From: Thermococcus barophilus MP
Lineage (GTDB): Archaea > Methanobacteriota_B > Thermococci > Thermococcales > Thermococcaceae
Assembly: GCF_000151105.2 (NCBI RefSeq)
Contig: NC_014804.1
Location: forward strand, 1,946,079 to 2,010,078
Reading direction: 5' to 3'
DNA length: 64,000 nucleotides
In this document: positions 43,816 to 54,038 of the stretch, piece by piece
How positions within the stretch are numbered: the first letter of the stretch is position 1
Layout of the letters: every line of letters starts with the position of its first letter
Notes under the pieces: model-generated
Told to the model about the DNA's origin: nothing
Database searches by the model: none
What the model saw: only the letters and a program-made list of their open reading frames with translations
Translations under genes and position numbers: made by a program

Positions 43816-44928
43816 TCAGAACAGGGCTCCATATTTATAAAAGATGTGACATGTTCCCTCATATGAAACCATACATGGTCCAACTGGATTCCTTGGAGTA
43901 CAGGTCTTTCCAAAATGAGGACAGTCAGGAGGTAGCGCCAATCCCCTGAGTATAACTCCGCAGAGGCATCCCTTCTCCAAGTCAGGGAGTTTTGGGACTT
44001 CAGCGTCATAATAGCTTCTTATCTCCAGGTTTCTGTATTCATTTTTAAGCTCAAGCCCGCTCTTTGGAATCACTCCTAAAGCTCTCCACTTTGCATCAAC
44101 AACTTCAAAGAACTTGTTTATCAGCTTCTGAGCTTCAACATTTCCATCATATTTTACAACTCTTGTGTATTCGTTCTCTATTTTTACCTCTCCTTTCCTT
44201 ATCATTCTCAGGAGCATTAAGATTCCCATCAGCACGTCAACGGGTTCAAAGCCAGCAATAACTTGGGGAATTCCATACTCTGTTGTGATGTACTCCCAGC
44301 CTTTGACACCTATTATTGTGGAAACATGACCCGGATCAATTAGTCCATCAAAGGCTGTACCTTGTCTAACTAACACTTCAACGGCGGGAGGTGTTAATCG
44401 GTGGACGGAATAAATCTTAAAGTTCTCCACATTTTCTTCAACGACTGCATTAAGCATTCCGGCAGCTGGTGCGGTTGTGGTCTCAAAGCCGGGAGAGAAA
44501 TGAACAACCAGCCTGTCTGGATTGTTTTTGGCAATTTTATACGCATCATAAATTGAATAGACTATTCTGACGTCATATCCCTCACTTCTTAAGTCGGCAA
44601 AACTTCCCCTTGGCGTGGGAATTTTATACATGTCACCAAATGTCGTTAGAATGATTCTCTCCCCTTCCTCGTAGGCTTTCCTCATTATCTCCTGCATCCT
44701 CACGATGTCCTCAACGGGGGTTATGCAGACGGGACAGCCAGGCCCGCTGACGATTTTAACGTTTTCCGGCAAAAGTGAGCGGATTCCGCTCCTTGTTACC
44801 GTATCCTCATGGGTTCCGCAGACGTGCATGATTTTAACTACCCTTCCTATTTTTCCAGCCTCCTTATGAATAAGCCTTGTTATCTTTTGAGCAAGTTCTT
44901 TGTCTCTAAAAACGCTAAAGGCTTCCAT
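43816..44928 (-). CDS. hypD: Hydrogenase maturation protein HypD
   Basis: An iron-sulfur scaffold protein that, with HypC, assembles the Fe(CN)2CO group of [NiFe] hydrogenases. About 370 residues. Conserved motifs: HVCGTHEDTVTRSGIR, GPGCPVCITP (redox Cys pair), FGDMYKIPTPRGSF, FSPGFETTTAPAA and the C-terminal cluster-binding region GCLCGVILRGLALPPDC with PHFGKTCTP. ATG 44928 is chosen: GGAGG in the last codons of hypC lies 7 nt before it, whereas ATG 44934 overlaps the hypC stop (ATGA) and is too close. It is cotranscribed with hypC. Confidence 0.95.
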   Translation of the reverse strand: MEAFSVFRDKELAQKITRLIHKEAGKIGRVVKIMHVCGTHEDTVTRSGIRSLLPENVKIVSGPGCPVCITPVEDIVRMQEIMRKAYEEGERIILTTFGDMYKIPTPRGSFADLRSEGYDVRIVYSIYDAYKIAKNNPDRLVVHFSPGFETTTAPAAGMLNAVVEENVENFKIYSVHRLTPPAVEVLVRQGTAFDGLIDPGHVSTIIGVKGWEYITTEYGIPQVIAGFEPVDVLMGILMLLRMIRKGEVKIENEYTRVVKYDGNVEAQKLINKFFEVVDAKWRALGVIPKSGLELKNEYRNLEIRSYYDAEVPKLPDLEKGCLCGVILRGLALPPDCPHFGKTCTPRNPVGPCMVSYEGTCHIFYKYGALF

Positions 44929-44930
44929 CT

Positions 44931-45155
44931 TCATTCCTCCATTGCTTTTAGGACTTCTTCCCATGCTTGCAGAATCTCCTTTGCGGTTTTATCATCCAGT
45001 TTTTCTATTGCAAAGCCCGTGTGCACAATCACATAATCACCAACTTCAACGTTTGGAAGCAAATCTAAACGAGCCTCTCTCTTTACACCACCGAAATCAA
45101 CGATTGCAACTTTCCCTTTGATTTCAAGAACCTTAGCTGGGACTGCTAAACACAT
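44931..45155 (-). CDS. hypC: Hydrogenase maturation chaperone HypC
   Basis: A 74-residue OB-fold chaperone that carries the Fe(CN)2CO precursor between HypD and the hydrogenase large subunit. The N-terminus is the invariant MCLAVPAKV, whose Cys2 is essential after Met removal. GVKREARLDLLPNVEVGDYV-type sequence and the HTGFAIEKLD block follow. ATG 45155 is fixed by this N-terminus and by GGGTG at a 6-nt gap. Its promoter has a full SurR motif, so the hypCD operon should respond to elemental sulfur together with the hydrogenases. Confidence 0.95.
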   Translation of the reverse strand: MCLAVPAKVLEIKGKVAIVDFGGVKREARLDLLPNVEVGDYVIVHTGFAIEKLDDKTAKEILQAWEEVLKAMEE

Positions 45156-45186
45156 AACCTTCACCCATTTTCTGTTTGGTAAAGGA

Positions 45187-45221
45187 GTTTATAGATGTTT
45201 TTGAAACTTTGTGTTTAAAAC
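45187..45221 (-). promoter_or_regulatory. hypC promoter with full SurR binding motif
   Basis: On the minus strand, GTT-TTA-AAC-ACAAA-GTT (45221-45205) matches the extended SurR consensus GTTn3AACn5GTT exactly. It sits about 10 bp upstream of the TATA box CTATAAA (about 45188-45194), a position suited to activation. SurR activates hydrogenase and hyp genes in P. furiosus in the absence of sulfur. Confidence 0.75.
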
Positions 45222-45388
45222 CAATAACACCATGTCTGCGAATATCGTTGGATTCGGTGACAATTCTCCTCTTTCTTTGAACCTTTAGTTAAACACCCTC
45301 TGTTTTAAAAAGCGTTAAAAATTGCCATTTTAATTCTCATTTGATAATACGAAATCTAAAATCAGTAGCACAAATGGTGGTGAAATTT

Positions 45389-47524
45389 ATGAAGGGTAGC
45401 AAAAAAGTTTTGGCTTTGCTTGTGATGTCAGTTTTAGCTCTCAGTGTATTTAGTGCTGGCTGTATAAATCAGGGTTATCAGACAGAAACAACAAGCAAGG
45501 TTACAGCTAAATCCTCCCCCACCCAAAGCATCCAGGAGCAGAAGCCTGAAACAACTACGAGCAAAGCCAAATATCCAATAACGCTTACGGACTTTGCCGG
45601 CAGGAAAGTGACGATAGAAAAGCCACCTGAGAGAGTTATTGTTCTAACAAGCTACTGGGCTGAAATTTTGTGTATCCTTGGGGTTCAAGATAGGATTGTG
45701 GGCATTGGAAAGTACATTCCTTACGATCCGTATATTCCAGATGATGTTAAAAAGAAGCCCGTAGTGGGGAGCAGCTTCAAAGGCTTGAACTGGGAAACCG
45801 TTGCAAGCTTGAATCCGGATTTGATAATCGTGGACTGGTATGGAGGAAAGTACAAAGACGCTGAGACGATTAAGAAAGCTGAAGAGCTCGGAATACCTGT
45901 TATAGCCCTGAGTGCAAAGAGTGTTGAAGATAATATTAAGGTTGTTGAGATTTTAGGAAAAGTTTTCGGAAAAGAAGAGAAGGCTGAGGAACTTGCAAGC
46001 TGGATGAAGGAAAAGCTGGATGAAGTTAACAAAATAGCCAGTCAGATTCCGGCAGATAAGAAAAAGAACGTTCTTCTTATAAGCGCTCCGAAGGACATAG
46101 GCGGTCCAATCACCGTCTATGCAAAGGGAAGCGCATGGGCAAGCATCGTTGAGCTCGTTGGTGCTCACAACTTGGCTTTTGACAAGGAGTTTGACACCCA
46201 GTGGCCAAAGCTCGACTTGGAGAAGATAATAGCCTACTGGGGAGACAAAGCCGATGTTATAATCGTAACCTCCTTTAGCCAGGATAAGCTTGAGAAAGCA
46301 GTTAACGACATTAAAAATGATCCAAGATGGAGAGAGATTAAAGCTGTAAAAGAAGGTCATGTTTATGGCATTTTAGCTGGCTCTAAAGCCTTCTTAGACT
46401 GGGGGCCGAGAATAATAGTCGGAGTTTACCAAATGGGCGGACTAATTTATCCCGAGTATTACCCAGAGTGGAAGCCAATAGCAAAAGAGCTGCTTGAAAA
46501 CTTCTATGGGGTTAAATACGAAGCCTCAATAAGTGTCATGGACTCAATGGGGAGAAAAGTAACCCTCGAGAAAGTTCCGGAGAGGGTAATCGTTCTGAGT
46601 AGCTATTGGGCTGAAGTTATGTACTGCTTGAGAGTTGCAGATAAGATAGTGGGGATTGATAAGTACACACCATATGACCAGTTTTTACCCGAAAGCATTA
46701 GAGAAAAGCCCAAGGTGGGCTCAACTTACAGCGGGATAAACTGGGAGACCGTTGCAGGTTTGAATCCAGATTTAATAATCATGGGACGGTGGAAAGGAAG
46801 TTTTACCAAAGGTGAGCAGGAAGTTATTGAGAGGTCAAAAGAACTTGGAATCAAGGTTCTTGCATTTGGAATTCCCGACTCCAATGTGACAGGAACAAAG
46901 ATGCCCTACGAAAACATCAGGATAATAAGAGTCCTTGGAAAGATTTTTGACAAAGAGAGAAAAGCCGAAGAGCTTGCGAGCTTCTTGGAAAAGTACTACA
47001 ACGAAGCTTTGGATATAGCAAGCAAGATACCAGCAGACAAAAAGAAGAATGTCCTTATAGTCTATGGTTCATCGATAGTTGGAAAATATGCTACCGGTGC
47101 AATAAGCATCTCCTATAAGGGCTCAGCATACGCTGAAACCGCTGAGCTTGTAGGGGCGTACAACGTTGCATTCGACTACAACTTCTCAACGCAGTATCCA
47201 AAGCTTGACTTGGAGAAGCTCATAGCCTACTTTGGAGATAAGACAGATGTTCTGATAGTGGTTGACTGGGATGCAGAGAGGCTCAAAGAAGCTGTGGAAA
47301 AGATAAAGAGCGACCCTGCATGGCAGGAAATTAAAGCTGTCAAAGAAGGGAACGTCGTTGGAATATTGGTGAGCTCTTGGTCAAAAGATGCTGTAGCGTT
47401 ATATGGGCCAAGATTCATCACCGGAATCTATGCTTTTGGACATGCAATTTACCCGGAATATTACCCAGACTGGAAGCCGATATACGAAGAGCTTCTCAAG
47501 AAGTTCTACGGCATGGAGGGCTGA
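45389..47524 (+). CDS. Tandem-duplicated BtuF-like substrate-binding lipoprotein
   Basis: About 711 residues. The signal sequence ends in a lipobox (VFSAGC, Cys about 24), so it is anchored outside the membrane. Two complete class III periplasmic-binding-protein domains follow: about 60-395 (LTDFAGRKVTIEKPPERVIV) and about 400-711 (VMDSMGRKVTLEKVPERVIV). They align along their whole length, including NWETVA-LNPDLII, RKAEELAS, IPADKKKNVL and YPKLDLEK. This family binds cobalamin, haem, ferric siderophores or similar chelates. A two-domain form is unusual. ATG 45389 has GGTGGTG 5 nt upstream. It is the first gene of the operon that runs through the chelatase genes. Confidence 0.9.
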   Translation: MKGSKKVLALLVMSVLALSVFSAGCINQGYQTETTSKVTAKSSPTQSIQEQKPETTTSKAKYPITLTDFAGRKVTIEKPPERVIVLTSYWAEILCILGVQDRIVGIGKYIPYDPYIPDDVKKKPVVGSSFKGLNWETVASLNPDLIIVDWYGGKYKDAETIKKAEELGIPVIALSAKSVEDNIKVVEILGKVFGKEEKAEELASWMKEKLDEVNKIASQIPADKKKNVLLISAPKDIGGPITVYAKGSAWASIVELVGAHNLAFDKEFDTQWPKLDLEKIIAYWGDKADVIIVTSFSQDKLEKAVNDIKNDPRWREIKAVKEGHVYGILAGSKAFLDWGPRIIVGVYQMGGLIYPEYYPEWKPIAKELLENFYGVKYEASISVMDSMGRKVTLEKVPERVIVLSSYWAEVMYCLRVADKIVGIDKYTPYDQFLPESIREKPKVGSTYSGINWETVAGLNPDLIIMGRWKGSFTKGEQEVIERSKELGIKVLAFGIPDSNVTGTKMPYENIRIIRVLGKIFDKERKAEELASFLEKYYNEALDIASKIPADKKKNVLIVYGSSIVGKYATGAISISYKGSAYAETAELVGAYNVAFDYNFSTQYPKLDLEKLIAYFGDKTDVLIVVDWDAERLKEAVEKIKSDPAWQEIKAVKEGNVVGILVSSWSKDAVALYGPRFITGIYAFGHAIYPEYYPDWKPIYEELLKKFYGMEG

Positions 47525-47526
47525 TT

Positions 47527-48573
47527 ATGAAAAGGCTCCTCTTTCTTTTCCTTTTAGTTTCTCCAATTTTTGCGTTCTTCATAAGCCTGTGCATTGGAGC
47601 TTATCATATTCCTCTCTCTGCCATTGTGGATATGGTGGTGTTAAAGACCCTCCAGCTTATTTCTGGAATTTTGGCTAAAATAACTTTTGGAAGAATTGAT
47701 TTCGCTGTTCAAATCCCCTATCCAAGTGTTTATCAGACTATTCTTTTCAAAATAAGACTCCCAAGGGTTATTTTAGCGATGATTGTTGGTTCTGCTTTAG
47801 CACTCTCTGGAGCGGTTCTTCAGGCTATATTTAGAAATCCCCTTGTGAACAGCTATATTTTGGGGATCTCAGCAGGAGCAGCTTTTGGCGCTGCTTTGGC
47901 AATAGGACTTTCCTTAAGCTTGGGCGTCACTCCCCTGGCGTTTGTCTTTGCTATACTCGCTGTGTTCTTGACAACTTCTCTGGCCAAAATCGGTGGAAGG
48001 ATAACCCCTGTTTCGCTCGTTCTTGCTGGAGTAATTGTTAATGCATTCTTTTCTGCCTTAACATCCCTGCTGAAGTTTTTGATGGAGCATGAAAAGCTGG
48101 CGAGCGTTGTTTACTGGCTCATGGGGAGCTTTGCAGATGCCGACTGGCATTCAGTCAAGATAGCTTTTCCCGTAATCTTTCTTGGGTGTTTGTTGGTTTA
48201 CCTAATGCGCTGGCAACTGAATGTCCTGTCTTTTGGGGAAGAGGCTAAAATCGTTGGAGTTGAAACTGAAAAGCTGAAGTTTGCTTTTATCATAATAATC
48301 TCTCTCATAACCGCTGTTTCAGTTGCCTTCTGCGGGATAATTGGATGGGTAGGGTTGATGATTCCGCACATTGTTAGGATGGCATTCGGGCCAGATCACA
48401 AAACCCTAATCCCTCTAACAATAACTGTGGGAGCCTCATTCATGGTTCTGGCTGATACATTAGCAAGGTCAGTTGCAACATATGAAATCCCAATTGGTAT
48501 ATTGACGACAATCCTTGGAATTCCATTCTTTGCATATCTGCTGAGGAAGACGGGTGGTGGTTGGAATGCTTGA
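47527..48573 (+). CDS. BtuC/FecCD-type ABC transporter permease
   Basis: About 348 residues with roughly 10 transmembrane helices, the FecCD family permease of a metal-chelate or vitamin B12 importer. Typical blocks: RLPRVILAMIVGSALALSGA, LQAIFRNPLVNSYILGISAGAAF, the coupling helix EEAKIVGVETEKLKF, and GIIGWVGLMIPHIVRMAFGPDH. The ATG follows the binding-protein stop by 2 nt, with GGAGGG at a 6-nt gap, and the end overlaps the ATPase start by 8 nt, so the three genes encode one transporter. Confidence 0.93.
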   Translation: MKRLLFLFLLVSPIFAFFISLCIGAYHIPLSAIVDMVVLKTLQLISGILAKITFGRIDFAVQIPYPSVYQTILFKIRLPRVILAMIVGSALALSGAVLQAIFRNPLVNSYILGISAGAAFGAALAIGLSLSLGVTPLAFVFAILAVFLTTSLAKIGGRITPVSLVLAGVIVNAFFSALTSLLKFLMEHEKLASVVYWLMGSFADADWHSVKIAFPVIFLGCLLVYLMRWQLNVLSFGEEAKIVGVETEKLKFAFIIIISLITAVSVAFCGIIGWVGLMIPHIVRMAFGPDHKTLIPLTITVGASFMVLADTLARSVATYEIPIGILTTILGIPFFAYLLRKTGGGWNA

Positions 48574-49336
48574 AGTCAAGGGCTTATCATTCAGCTACGG
48601 TGATTTCAGCGTTGAGGATATCTGCTTTGAGGTGAAAGAGGGCGAGATTTTAACGCTGCTCGGTCCAAATGGCAGTGGGAAAACAACGATTCTGAAAAGC
48701 ATTTATGGCTTGTTAAAGCCAAAGAAAAAGTGTGTCTTTGTGGATGGTAAAGACTTTCACTCACTCTCTTTAAAGGAAAGAGCCAAGTTAGCTGGTTATG
48801 TCCCTCAATCTCACCATCCTTCCTTCCCCTACACCGTTCTGGACGTTGTAGTTATGGGTTTAGCCTCTCAGCTTGGAGTTTTTGAGAGCCCAAGGAAGGA
48901 GCACTATCAAAAGGCTTTGGAGAAGCTCAAGCTCATAGGAATGGAGCGCTTTAAGGACAAGCCCTACACACAGCTGAGCGGGGGCCAGTTGCAACTTGTC
49001 CTTATAGCAAGGGCTCTGGTTCAAGAGCCGAAAGTCCTCCTCCTGGATGAACCCACTGCTCACTTGGATTTTAAAAACCAGGTGAAGGTTCTCGGGATTG
49101 TGAAGAGATTAGCAAAAGAGGAAAGCATCTCTGCAGTTATGACTCTTCACGACCCGAATTTGGCTTCACTTTATTCAGATAGGATTGCCCTTGTTAAAGA
49201 AGGCAGAATCAGAGCCCTTGGGAAGCCAACCCAAATCCTAAGGGAGGAGGTCCTTGAAGAAGTGTACGGCGTTCCAATATGTATCCTCGAGTTCAACGGG
49301 TTTAGGCTCATTCTCCCAAAAATGGAGGGGATCTAA
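48566..49336 (+). CDS. ABC transporter ATPase, BtuD/FecE type
   Basis: About 256 residues. Walker A GPNGSGKTT (about 33-41), Q-loop VPQSHHPSFPY, signature QLSGGQLQLVLIARAL, Walker B VLLLDEPTAHLD and switch His in VMTLHDPNLAS are all intact. It powers the permease encoded upstream. ATG 48566 is chosen (GGTGGTTGGA before it) rather than the upstream GTG. It overlaps the permease gene, and the next gene starts 2 nt after its stop. Confidence 0.95.
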   Translation: MLEVKGLSFSYGDFSVEDICFEVKEGEILTLLGPNGSGKTTILKSIYGLLKPKKKCVFVDGKDFHSLSLKERAKLAGYVPQSHHPSFPYTVLDVVVMGLASQLGVFESPRKEHYQKALEKLKLIGMERFKDKPYTQLSGGQLQLVLIARALVQEPKVLLLDEPTAHLDFKNQVKVLGIVKRLAKEESISAVMTLHDPNLASLYSDRIALVKEGRIRALGKPTQILREEVLEEVYGVPICILEFNGFRLILPKMEGI

Positions 49337-49338
49337 AG

Positions 49339-50283
49339 GTGGAACTGCTGATAACTTCAGCTGGAATTGCATTCAATTTCCTAAAGCGCTCTGTCCCTGG
49401 GCTGCTTATTGGAATATTCATAGCTGAGCTCCTAATCGAGAAGGGGGCAGTGGAGAAGGTATCGTTCATTGGTAAACCATTTGTTAAGCTTTCAAACCTG
49501 CCAGGGGAGTGTGCATTAACCTTCGCAACAGCTTTTTTGAACACGAGAGCCGCCAATGCCATGCTTGTGGATTTTTATAGGGAGGGCAAAATTGGGAGGA
49601 GAGAGCTCTACATTGCCTCGCTCATGAACGCTTTCCCTGCAATGGTCAGGCATTGGAACTCGCTAATTCCTGTACTTTTGGCTACGCTCGGAAAGCTCGG
49701 CTTGCTCTACTTTGGAATTTTGGTTTTCATAGGATTAATCCAGACAACGGTTTTTGCAGTGGCTGGGAAGATTTTGATTAAAAATCCAAGAGAAATAAGC
49801 AATCCTCAAAAGCAGATGAGGAAGAAAAAGCCTTTTAAGGAGGTCTTAAGAAATGCTTTGACAAAAACAAAGAAAACTTCACTCCCAATTCTAAAGACTA
49901 TGGTTATAGTGGCCTACATAACGGCTCTGCTCATAGCGGTTGGGTTTTTCAATCATCTAAGTGACCTCGTGAGGAGCTTTGCACAATCCCTGCCCTTTTC
50001 GCCCGAAGAATTAAGCGTCGCATTGAGTGCAATGGCTGGCAGCATAGCAGCCTATACTCTCGGTGCAAACCTGTTAAAAGCTGGTTTAATAAGCGAAAAA
50101 GCTCTAATAAGGGCTCTTCTTCTCGGTTCGATTTTTGCAAACATAACCTTCCTGAGAGTGCTGATTCCATATTATGTCGGGCTCTATGGCCCAAAAGACG
50201 GGACAAAGCTCATGCTCATCTCAATGACAACGAGGAGCGTGATTATATTGTGCATTATCGCCGTTATGGGGGTGGTGTTGTGA
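49339..50283 (+). CDS. Gate-domain (nucleoside-recognition type) membrane protein
   Basis: A 314-residue membrane protein with about 8 helices in two similar halves (GLLIGIFIAELLIEKGAVEKVS in the first, MVIVAYITALLIAVGFF in the second), as in the Gate/nucleoside-recognition superfamily. The name is misleading: substrates of this group are mostly unknown. Its place between an ABC importer and CobN, with 2-nt and overlapping junctions on either side, suggests a part in transport of the metal, the tetrapyrrole or an intermediate. GTG start with GGAGGGG about 8 nt upstream. Confidence 0.75.
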   Translation: MELLITSAGIAFNFLKRSVPGLLIGIFIAELLIEKGAVEKVSFIGKPFVKLSNLPGECALTFATAFLNTRAANAMLVDFYREGKIGRRELYIASLMNAFPAMVRHWNSLIPVLLATLGKLGLLYFGILVFIGLIQTTVFAVAGKILIKNPREISNPQKQMRKKKPFKEVLRNALTKTKKTSLPILKTMVIVAYITALLIAVGFFNHLSDLVRSFAQSLPFSPEELSVALSAMAGSIAAYTLGANLLKAGLISEKALIRALLLGSIFANITFLRVLIPYYVGLYGPKDGTKLMLISMTTRSVIILCIIAVMGVVL

Positions 50284-53200
50284 TATGTTTGATCATAGGT
50301 TATGGGGCAAGGGCTTTGCCTTTGCTTCAGGAAATCCTCAGAGAAGAAGGAATAAAGGGAATTGTGCTCACTGACCAGAACTGTGAGAGGGAGCTGGATA
50401 AGGTAGAAACGGCTGGGGTAATATTCGTCTATGCTCATGAACTTCCCGAAATAGTGAAGGAAAAAATTAGAGATAGCAAAGCTAAAGTTATTGCCTGTGC
50501 TGGGCTTGAAAGCCTGACCAATGTTCCAGAAGAAGTCGTAATCAAAGCTAAGACGTATTATGTCCTTGGAGGCGAGAAGAACCTCAGGAACCTCATTAGA
50601 TTTTTAGCAGGCTTAACTGGGAAGGCTATTGAATATGAAGAACCGGAAGAAGTCCCCATGCACGGCATTTATCACCCAGATTTTGGAGTTTTTGAGAGCT
50701 TGGACAAATATTTGGAGGTCTATAAGAAAAGGCCGCTTGTTGGAGTTCTCTTCTGGAGGAGTGCTTGGCTTTATAAGGAATTTAAACCAATTGGAGAGCT
50801 CATCAAAGCTCTTGAAGAAGAAGGCTTCGGTGTAATTCCGGTGTTTACCTACGGAAAAGACTCGACGACAGGACTTGGGAGGGAGAAGAGCGAGGCCGTT
50901 GAGGAGTTCTTCATGAGGGACGGAAAGCCGATTATAGAAGCTTTGGTCAGCTTAATTTCCTTCGGCACGGTTGATTTAAAGAATCTTCAAAAGCTCAACG
51001 TTCCGGTCTTTGCTCCGGTAAGGTCTTACTACCAGTCCCTTGAAGAGTGGGAGAAGAGCGAACAAGGCGTTGACTATATGACTCAGGTTTATGGGGTGAT
51101 AATCCCCGAGGTTGCGGGAGCAATTGAGCCAATTTTCATAGCTGGGACCAGAAACATTGAAGGCTACAAGGTTGGAGAGCCTTACGAAGAGCACATGAAA
51201 TATTTAGCCAAAAGGGTGAAAAAGTGGGTCGAGCTCAGGAAGAAGCCAAAAAGCGAAGTTAAAATTGCTATAGTCCTAATAAATCCTCCATGTAAGGGGC
51301 TTGAGGCGAACATCGGTGTTGGACTTGGCTTGGATGTTCCCGAGAGCATCGTCAGACTTCTGCACAGGCTTAAGGAGGAAGGCTACTACGTTGGCGAAGA
51401 TTTACCAAAGAGTGGGAAAGAACTGATAAAGTTGATTCTGGAGAAAAAAGCGATAAGCGAGTTCAGATGGACAAGCGTTGAGGATATAGTCAAAAGCGGC
51501 GGAGCAGTTGACTTTGTAGGCTTGGAGGAGTATCTGGAGTGGTTCAACGAGCTTCCGGATGATTTAAGGGAGAGAATCATCAAGGACTGGGGAAAGCCAG
51601 AGGATGTCTTAGCCGGGAAAGTGGACAAAGCATTGGTTGGGATGGTGTATGACGGGAAGTTTGTAGTTCCGGGAATAAGGTTCGGAAACGTCTTCATAAC
51701 CCCTCAGCCAAAGTTCGGCTGTGCTGGAGCGAGGTGCGACGGAAAAGTTTGCAGAATTCTGCATGATCCAAAGATAGTCCCACCGCACCAGTGGTGGGCT
51801 GTTTACAGATGGATAACGAGGAAATTCAAGGCTGATGTAATGATACACTTCGGAACTCACGGCTACCTCGAGTTTAGGCCGGGAAAAGGCGTTGGGCTTT
51901 CTCCTTCATGCGTTCCCGAGGCAAGCTTAGATGAGGTTCCTCACCTGTATGTTTATGTAGTTTCAAATCCAATGGAGGGTGTTATTGCCAAGAGGAGAGG
52001 CTACGCAACGCTTATAGACCACATGTATCCTCCAATGGGGATGGCAGAAGTTTTGGATGATTTGGATTCCCTCCTAACCCAGTATGCAAAGGCAAAGAGC
52101 TTGGGAGATGAGGCAAGGAGAAAGAAAATTTATGAGCAGATTTTAGAAAAAGCTAAGGAAAACAAGCTGAGAATAGCAAATCCAGAAGATGAAGAGCAGG
52201 CTATAGAGGAAATACACCGCTACGTTGAGCTAATGAGAGGTTCCCAAATAAACCTCGGTCTTCACATCTTTGGACATCCACCAAAAGAGCCCGAGAGATT
52301 GGCAGAATACATTGCCACAGCAATGGCCTATGATTCCTACGCTTCCCCTTCGATTAGAAGGGTTATAGCTGAAGCAGTAGGCATAGACTACGATGAGATA
52401 AGAAAGAACCCCCTGGGAACTACAAACAGCTTTACGAACAGAGAACTGCTTGAGATTTTCCACAAGATAGCCGTCAAGAGCTTAGAGTGTCTGCTTAAGG
52501 GAGAAAGCTTTGGAGTTATTGAGGAAGAGATTGAAAAGTTTGGATTCAAACTCAAGAATAAAGAAAAGCTTGAAGAAACGTTTAGAAAAGCCCTCGAAGT
52601 TGCAGAAAAAATAATTGAATGTGAAAAAGAATACGAGGGATTTTTGAAGGGGCTGAGCGGAGAGCATGTCGAACCTGGCCCATCGGGAGCGATAACGAGA
52701 GGAAAGTTTGAGATTTTGCCGACGGGGAGGAATTTTTACGCCGTTGACCCGAGAACTCTGCCAACTAAAGCAGCATGGCAGATAGGGGTTGAAACTGCCC
52801 AAAAACTTTTGAAAGCTTACAAAGAAAAGCACGGGAGATATCCAGAGAGTGTTGGGCAGGTTCTCTGGAGCATAGACGGTTATAAGGCGGATGGGGAGCA
52901 GATAGCTCAAATCCTCTATTTGATTGGAGTTAGACCAGTTTGGAAAGGAGATGTAGTTGCTGGGCTCGAAGTAATTCCCTTAGAGGAGCTCGGAAGACCA
53001 AGGATTGATGTTCTGGTCAGAATAAGTGGAATCGTGAGAGATACTCTGCCAAACTACATCTACCTAATTGATGAAGCCATAGAAAAAGTTGTCATGCTGG
53101 ACGAGCCTTTGGAGATGAACTACATCAAAAAGCACTACATTGAGCACATTAAAAAGCTCATTGAACTCGGCAAGAGCTTTGAGGAAGCGCAGAGGTTCGC

Positions 53201-54038
53201 GAGGTTTAGAGTTTTCTCAGCTCCACCCGGTGCCTACGGGGCTGGGGTGAATTTAGCGGTTGAATCATCGGGCTGGAAAAGCGAAGAGGATTTAGCAAAA
53301 GTTTGGGTTCAGTGGAGCGGCTACGCCTACGGAAAAGATGCCTTTGGCGTTGAAGCTCATGAGTCATTGGTTTTGAACTTGAAAGAGGTGGATGTAATCA
53401 ACAGGAACCACATAAGCGACGAGCATGACCCAACGAACTGTTGCTGTTACTTCGCTTATCATGGGGGCTTTAAGACGGCTGTTGATGCCTTAACAGGCAA
53501 GAACATTGAAGTGGTTCAGACGGACACAAGGGACATAAGCGATGCCAAAATAGTTGACATGAAAGTTGAGCTTGAGCGAGTTGTGAGGGCAAAGCTTCTC
53601 AATGAGAGGTGGATTGAGGAAATGAAGAAGCATGGCTACAGAGGGGCGAGCGAGTTCTCAAAGAAGATTCTTCACTTGTACGGCTGGGAGGCAACAACAA
53701 AATTGGTTGAGGACTGGGTTTTTGATGAGATAGCACAAAAGTACGTTTTGAATGAAGAAATGAGGAGATGGTTCGAGGAGCACAACCCCTACGCTATTGA
53801 GGAGATTGCAAGGCGTTTGATTGAAGCTTATGAGCGCGGCCTATGGAAGACGAGCGATGAATTAATTGAAAAGCTTATGGAGGTTTATTCCGAGATTGAG
53901 GGAATTTTGGAGGAGAGCCTTGGTGAAGGGGAAGTTCAAGGTGGAACTATTGAAATCTACACAGCTGAGGATGATGAGCATTGGAATGAAAAGATTGAGG
54001 AGGTGGATAAAATATGGAGCCTCGTGAAAAACGCTTAG
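50280..54038 (+). CDS. cobN: CobN/BchH-type chelatase large subunit
   Basis: About 1252 residues, the usual size for CobN. CobN and ChlH/BchH hold the tetrapyrrole and insert Co2+ or Mg2+ with ATP hydrolysis by the I/D partners. Family features: the N-terminal half with [20 protein letters not shown] and the core [26 protein letters not shown] block near residue 525 ([27 protein letters not shown]), then [29 protein letters not shown] and [23 protein letters not shown] 50280 is chosen: GGTG ends 5 nt before it and it overlaps the upstream stop by 4 nt. Cobalt is the default guess; the true metal and substrate are open, since no cob/cbi gene is in the window. Confidence 0.92.
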   Translation: MICLIIGYGARALPLLQEILREEGIKGIVLTDQNCERELDKVETAGVIFVYAHELPEIVKEKIRDSKAKVIACAGLESLTNVPEEVVIKAKTYYVLGGEKNLRNLIRFLAGLTGKAIEYEEPEEVPMHGIYHPDFGVFESLDKYLEVYKKRPLVGVLFWRSAWLYKEFKPIGELIKALEEEGFGVIPVFTYGKDSTTGLGREKSEAVEEFFMRDGKPIIEALVSLISFGTVDLKNLQKLNVPVFAPVRSYYQSLEEWEKSEQGVDYMTQVYGVIIPEVAGAIEPIFIAGTRNIEGYKVGEPYEEHMKYLAKRVKKWVELRKKPKSEVKIAIVLINPPCKGLEANIGVGLGLDVPESIVRLLHRLKEEGYYVGEDLPKSGKELIKLILEKKAISEFRWTSVEDIVKSGGAVDFVGLEEYLEWFNELPDDLRERIIKDWGKPEDVLAGKVDKALVGMVYDGKFVVPGIRFGNVFITPQPKFGCAGARCDGKVCRILHDPKIVPPHQWWAVYRWITRKFKADVMIHFGTHGYLEFRPGKGVGLSPSCVPEASLDEVPHLYVYVVSNPMEGVIAKRRGYATLIDHMYPPMGMAEVLDDLDSLLTQYAKAKSLGDEARRKKIYEQILEKAKENKLRIANPEDEEQAIEEIHRYVELMRGSQINLGLHIFGHPPKEPERLAEYIATAMAYDSYASPSIRRVIAEAVGIDYDEIRKNPLGTTNSFTNRELLEIFHKIAVKSLECLLKGESFGVIEEEIEKFGFKLKNKEKLEETFRKALEVAEKIIECEKEYEGFLKGLSGEHVEPGPSGAITRGKFEILPTGRNFYAVDPRTLPTKAAWQIGVETAQKLLKAYKEKHGRYPESVGQVLWSIDGYKADGEQIAQILYLIGVRPVWKGDVVAGLEVIPLEELGRPRIDVLVRISGIVRDTLPNYIYLIDEAIEKVVMLDEPLEMNYIKKHYIEHIKKLIELGKSFEEAQRFARFRVFSAPPGAYGAGVNLAVESSGWKSEEDLAKVWVQWSGYAYGKDAFGVEAHESLVLNLKEVDVINRNHISDEHDPTNCCCYFAYHGGFKTAVDALTGKNIEVVQTDTRDISDAKIVDMKVELERVVRAKLLNERWIEEMKKHGYRGASEFSKKILHLYGWEATTKLVEDWVFDEIAQKYVLNEEMRRWFEEHNPYAIEEIARRLIEAYERGLWKTSDELIEKLMEVYSEIEGILEESLGEGEVQGGTIEIYTAEDDEHWNEKIEEVDKIWSLVKNA

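Noticed and set aside
48190..48212. Third copy of the ATTAGGT/ACCTAAT operator inside the BtuC gene
   Set aside because: Only one arm matches and it lies inside coding sequence, far from any TATA.
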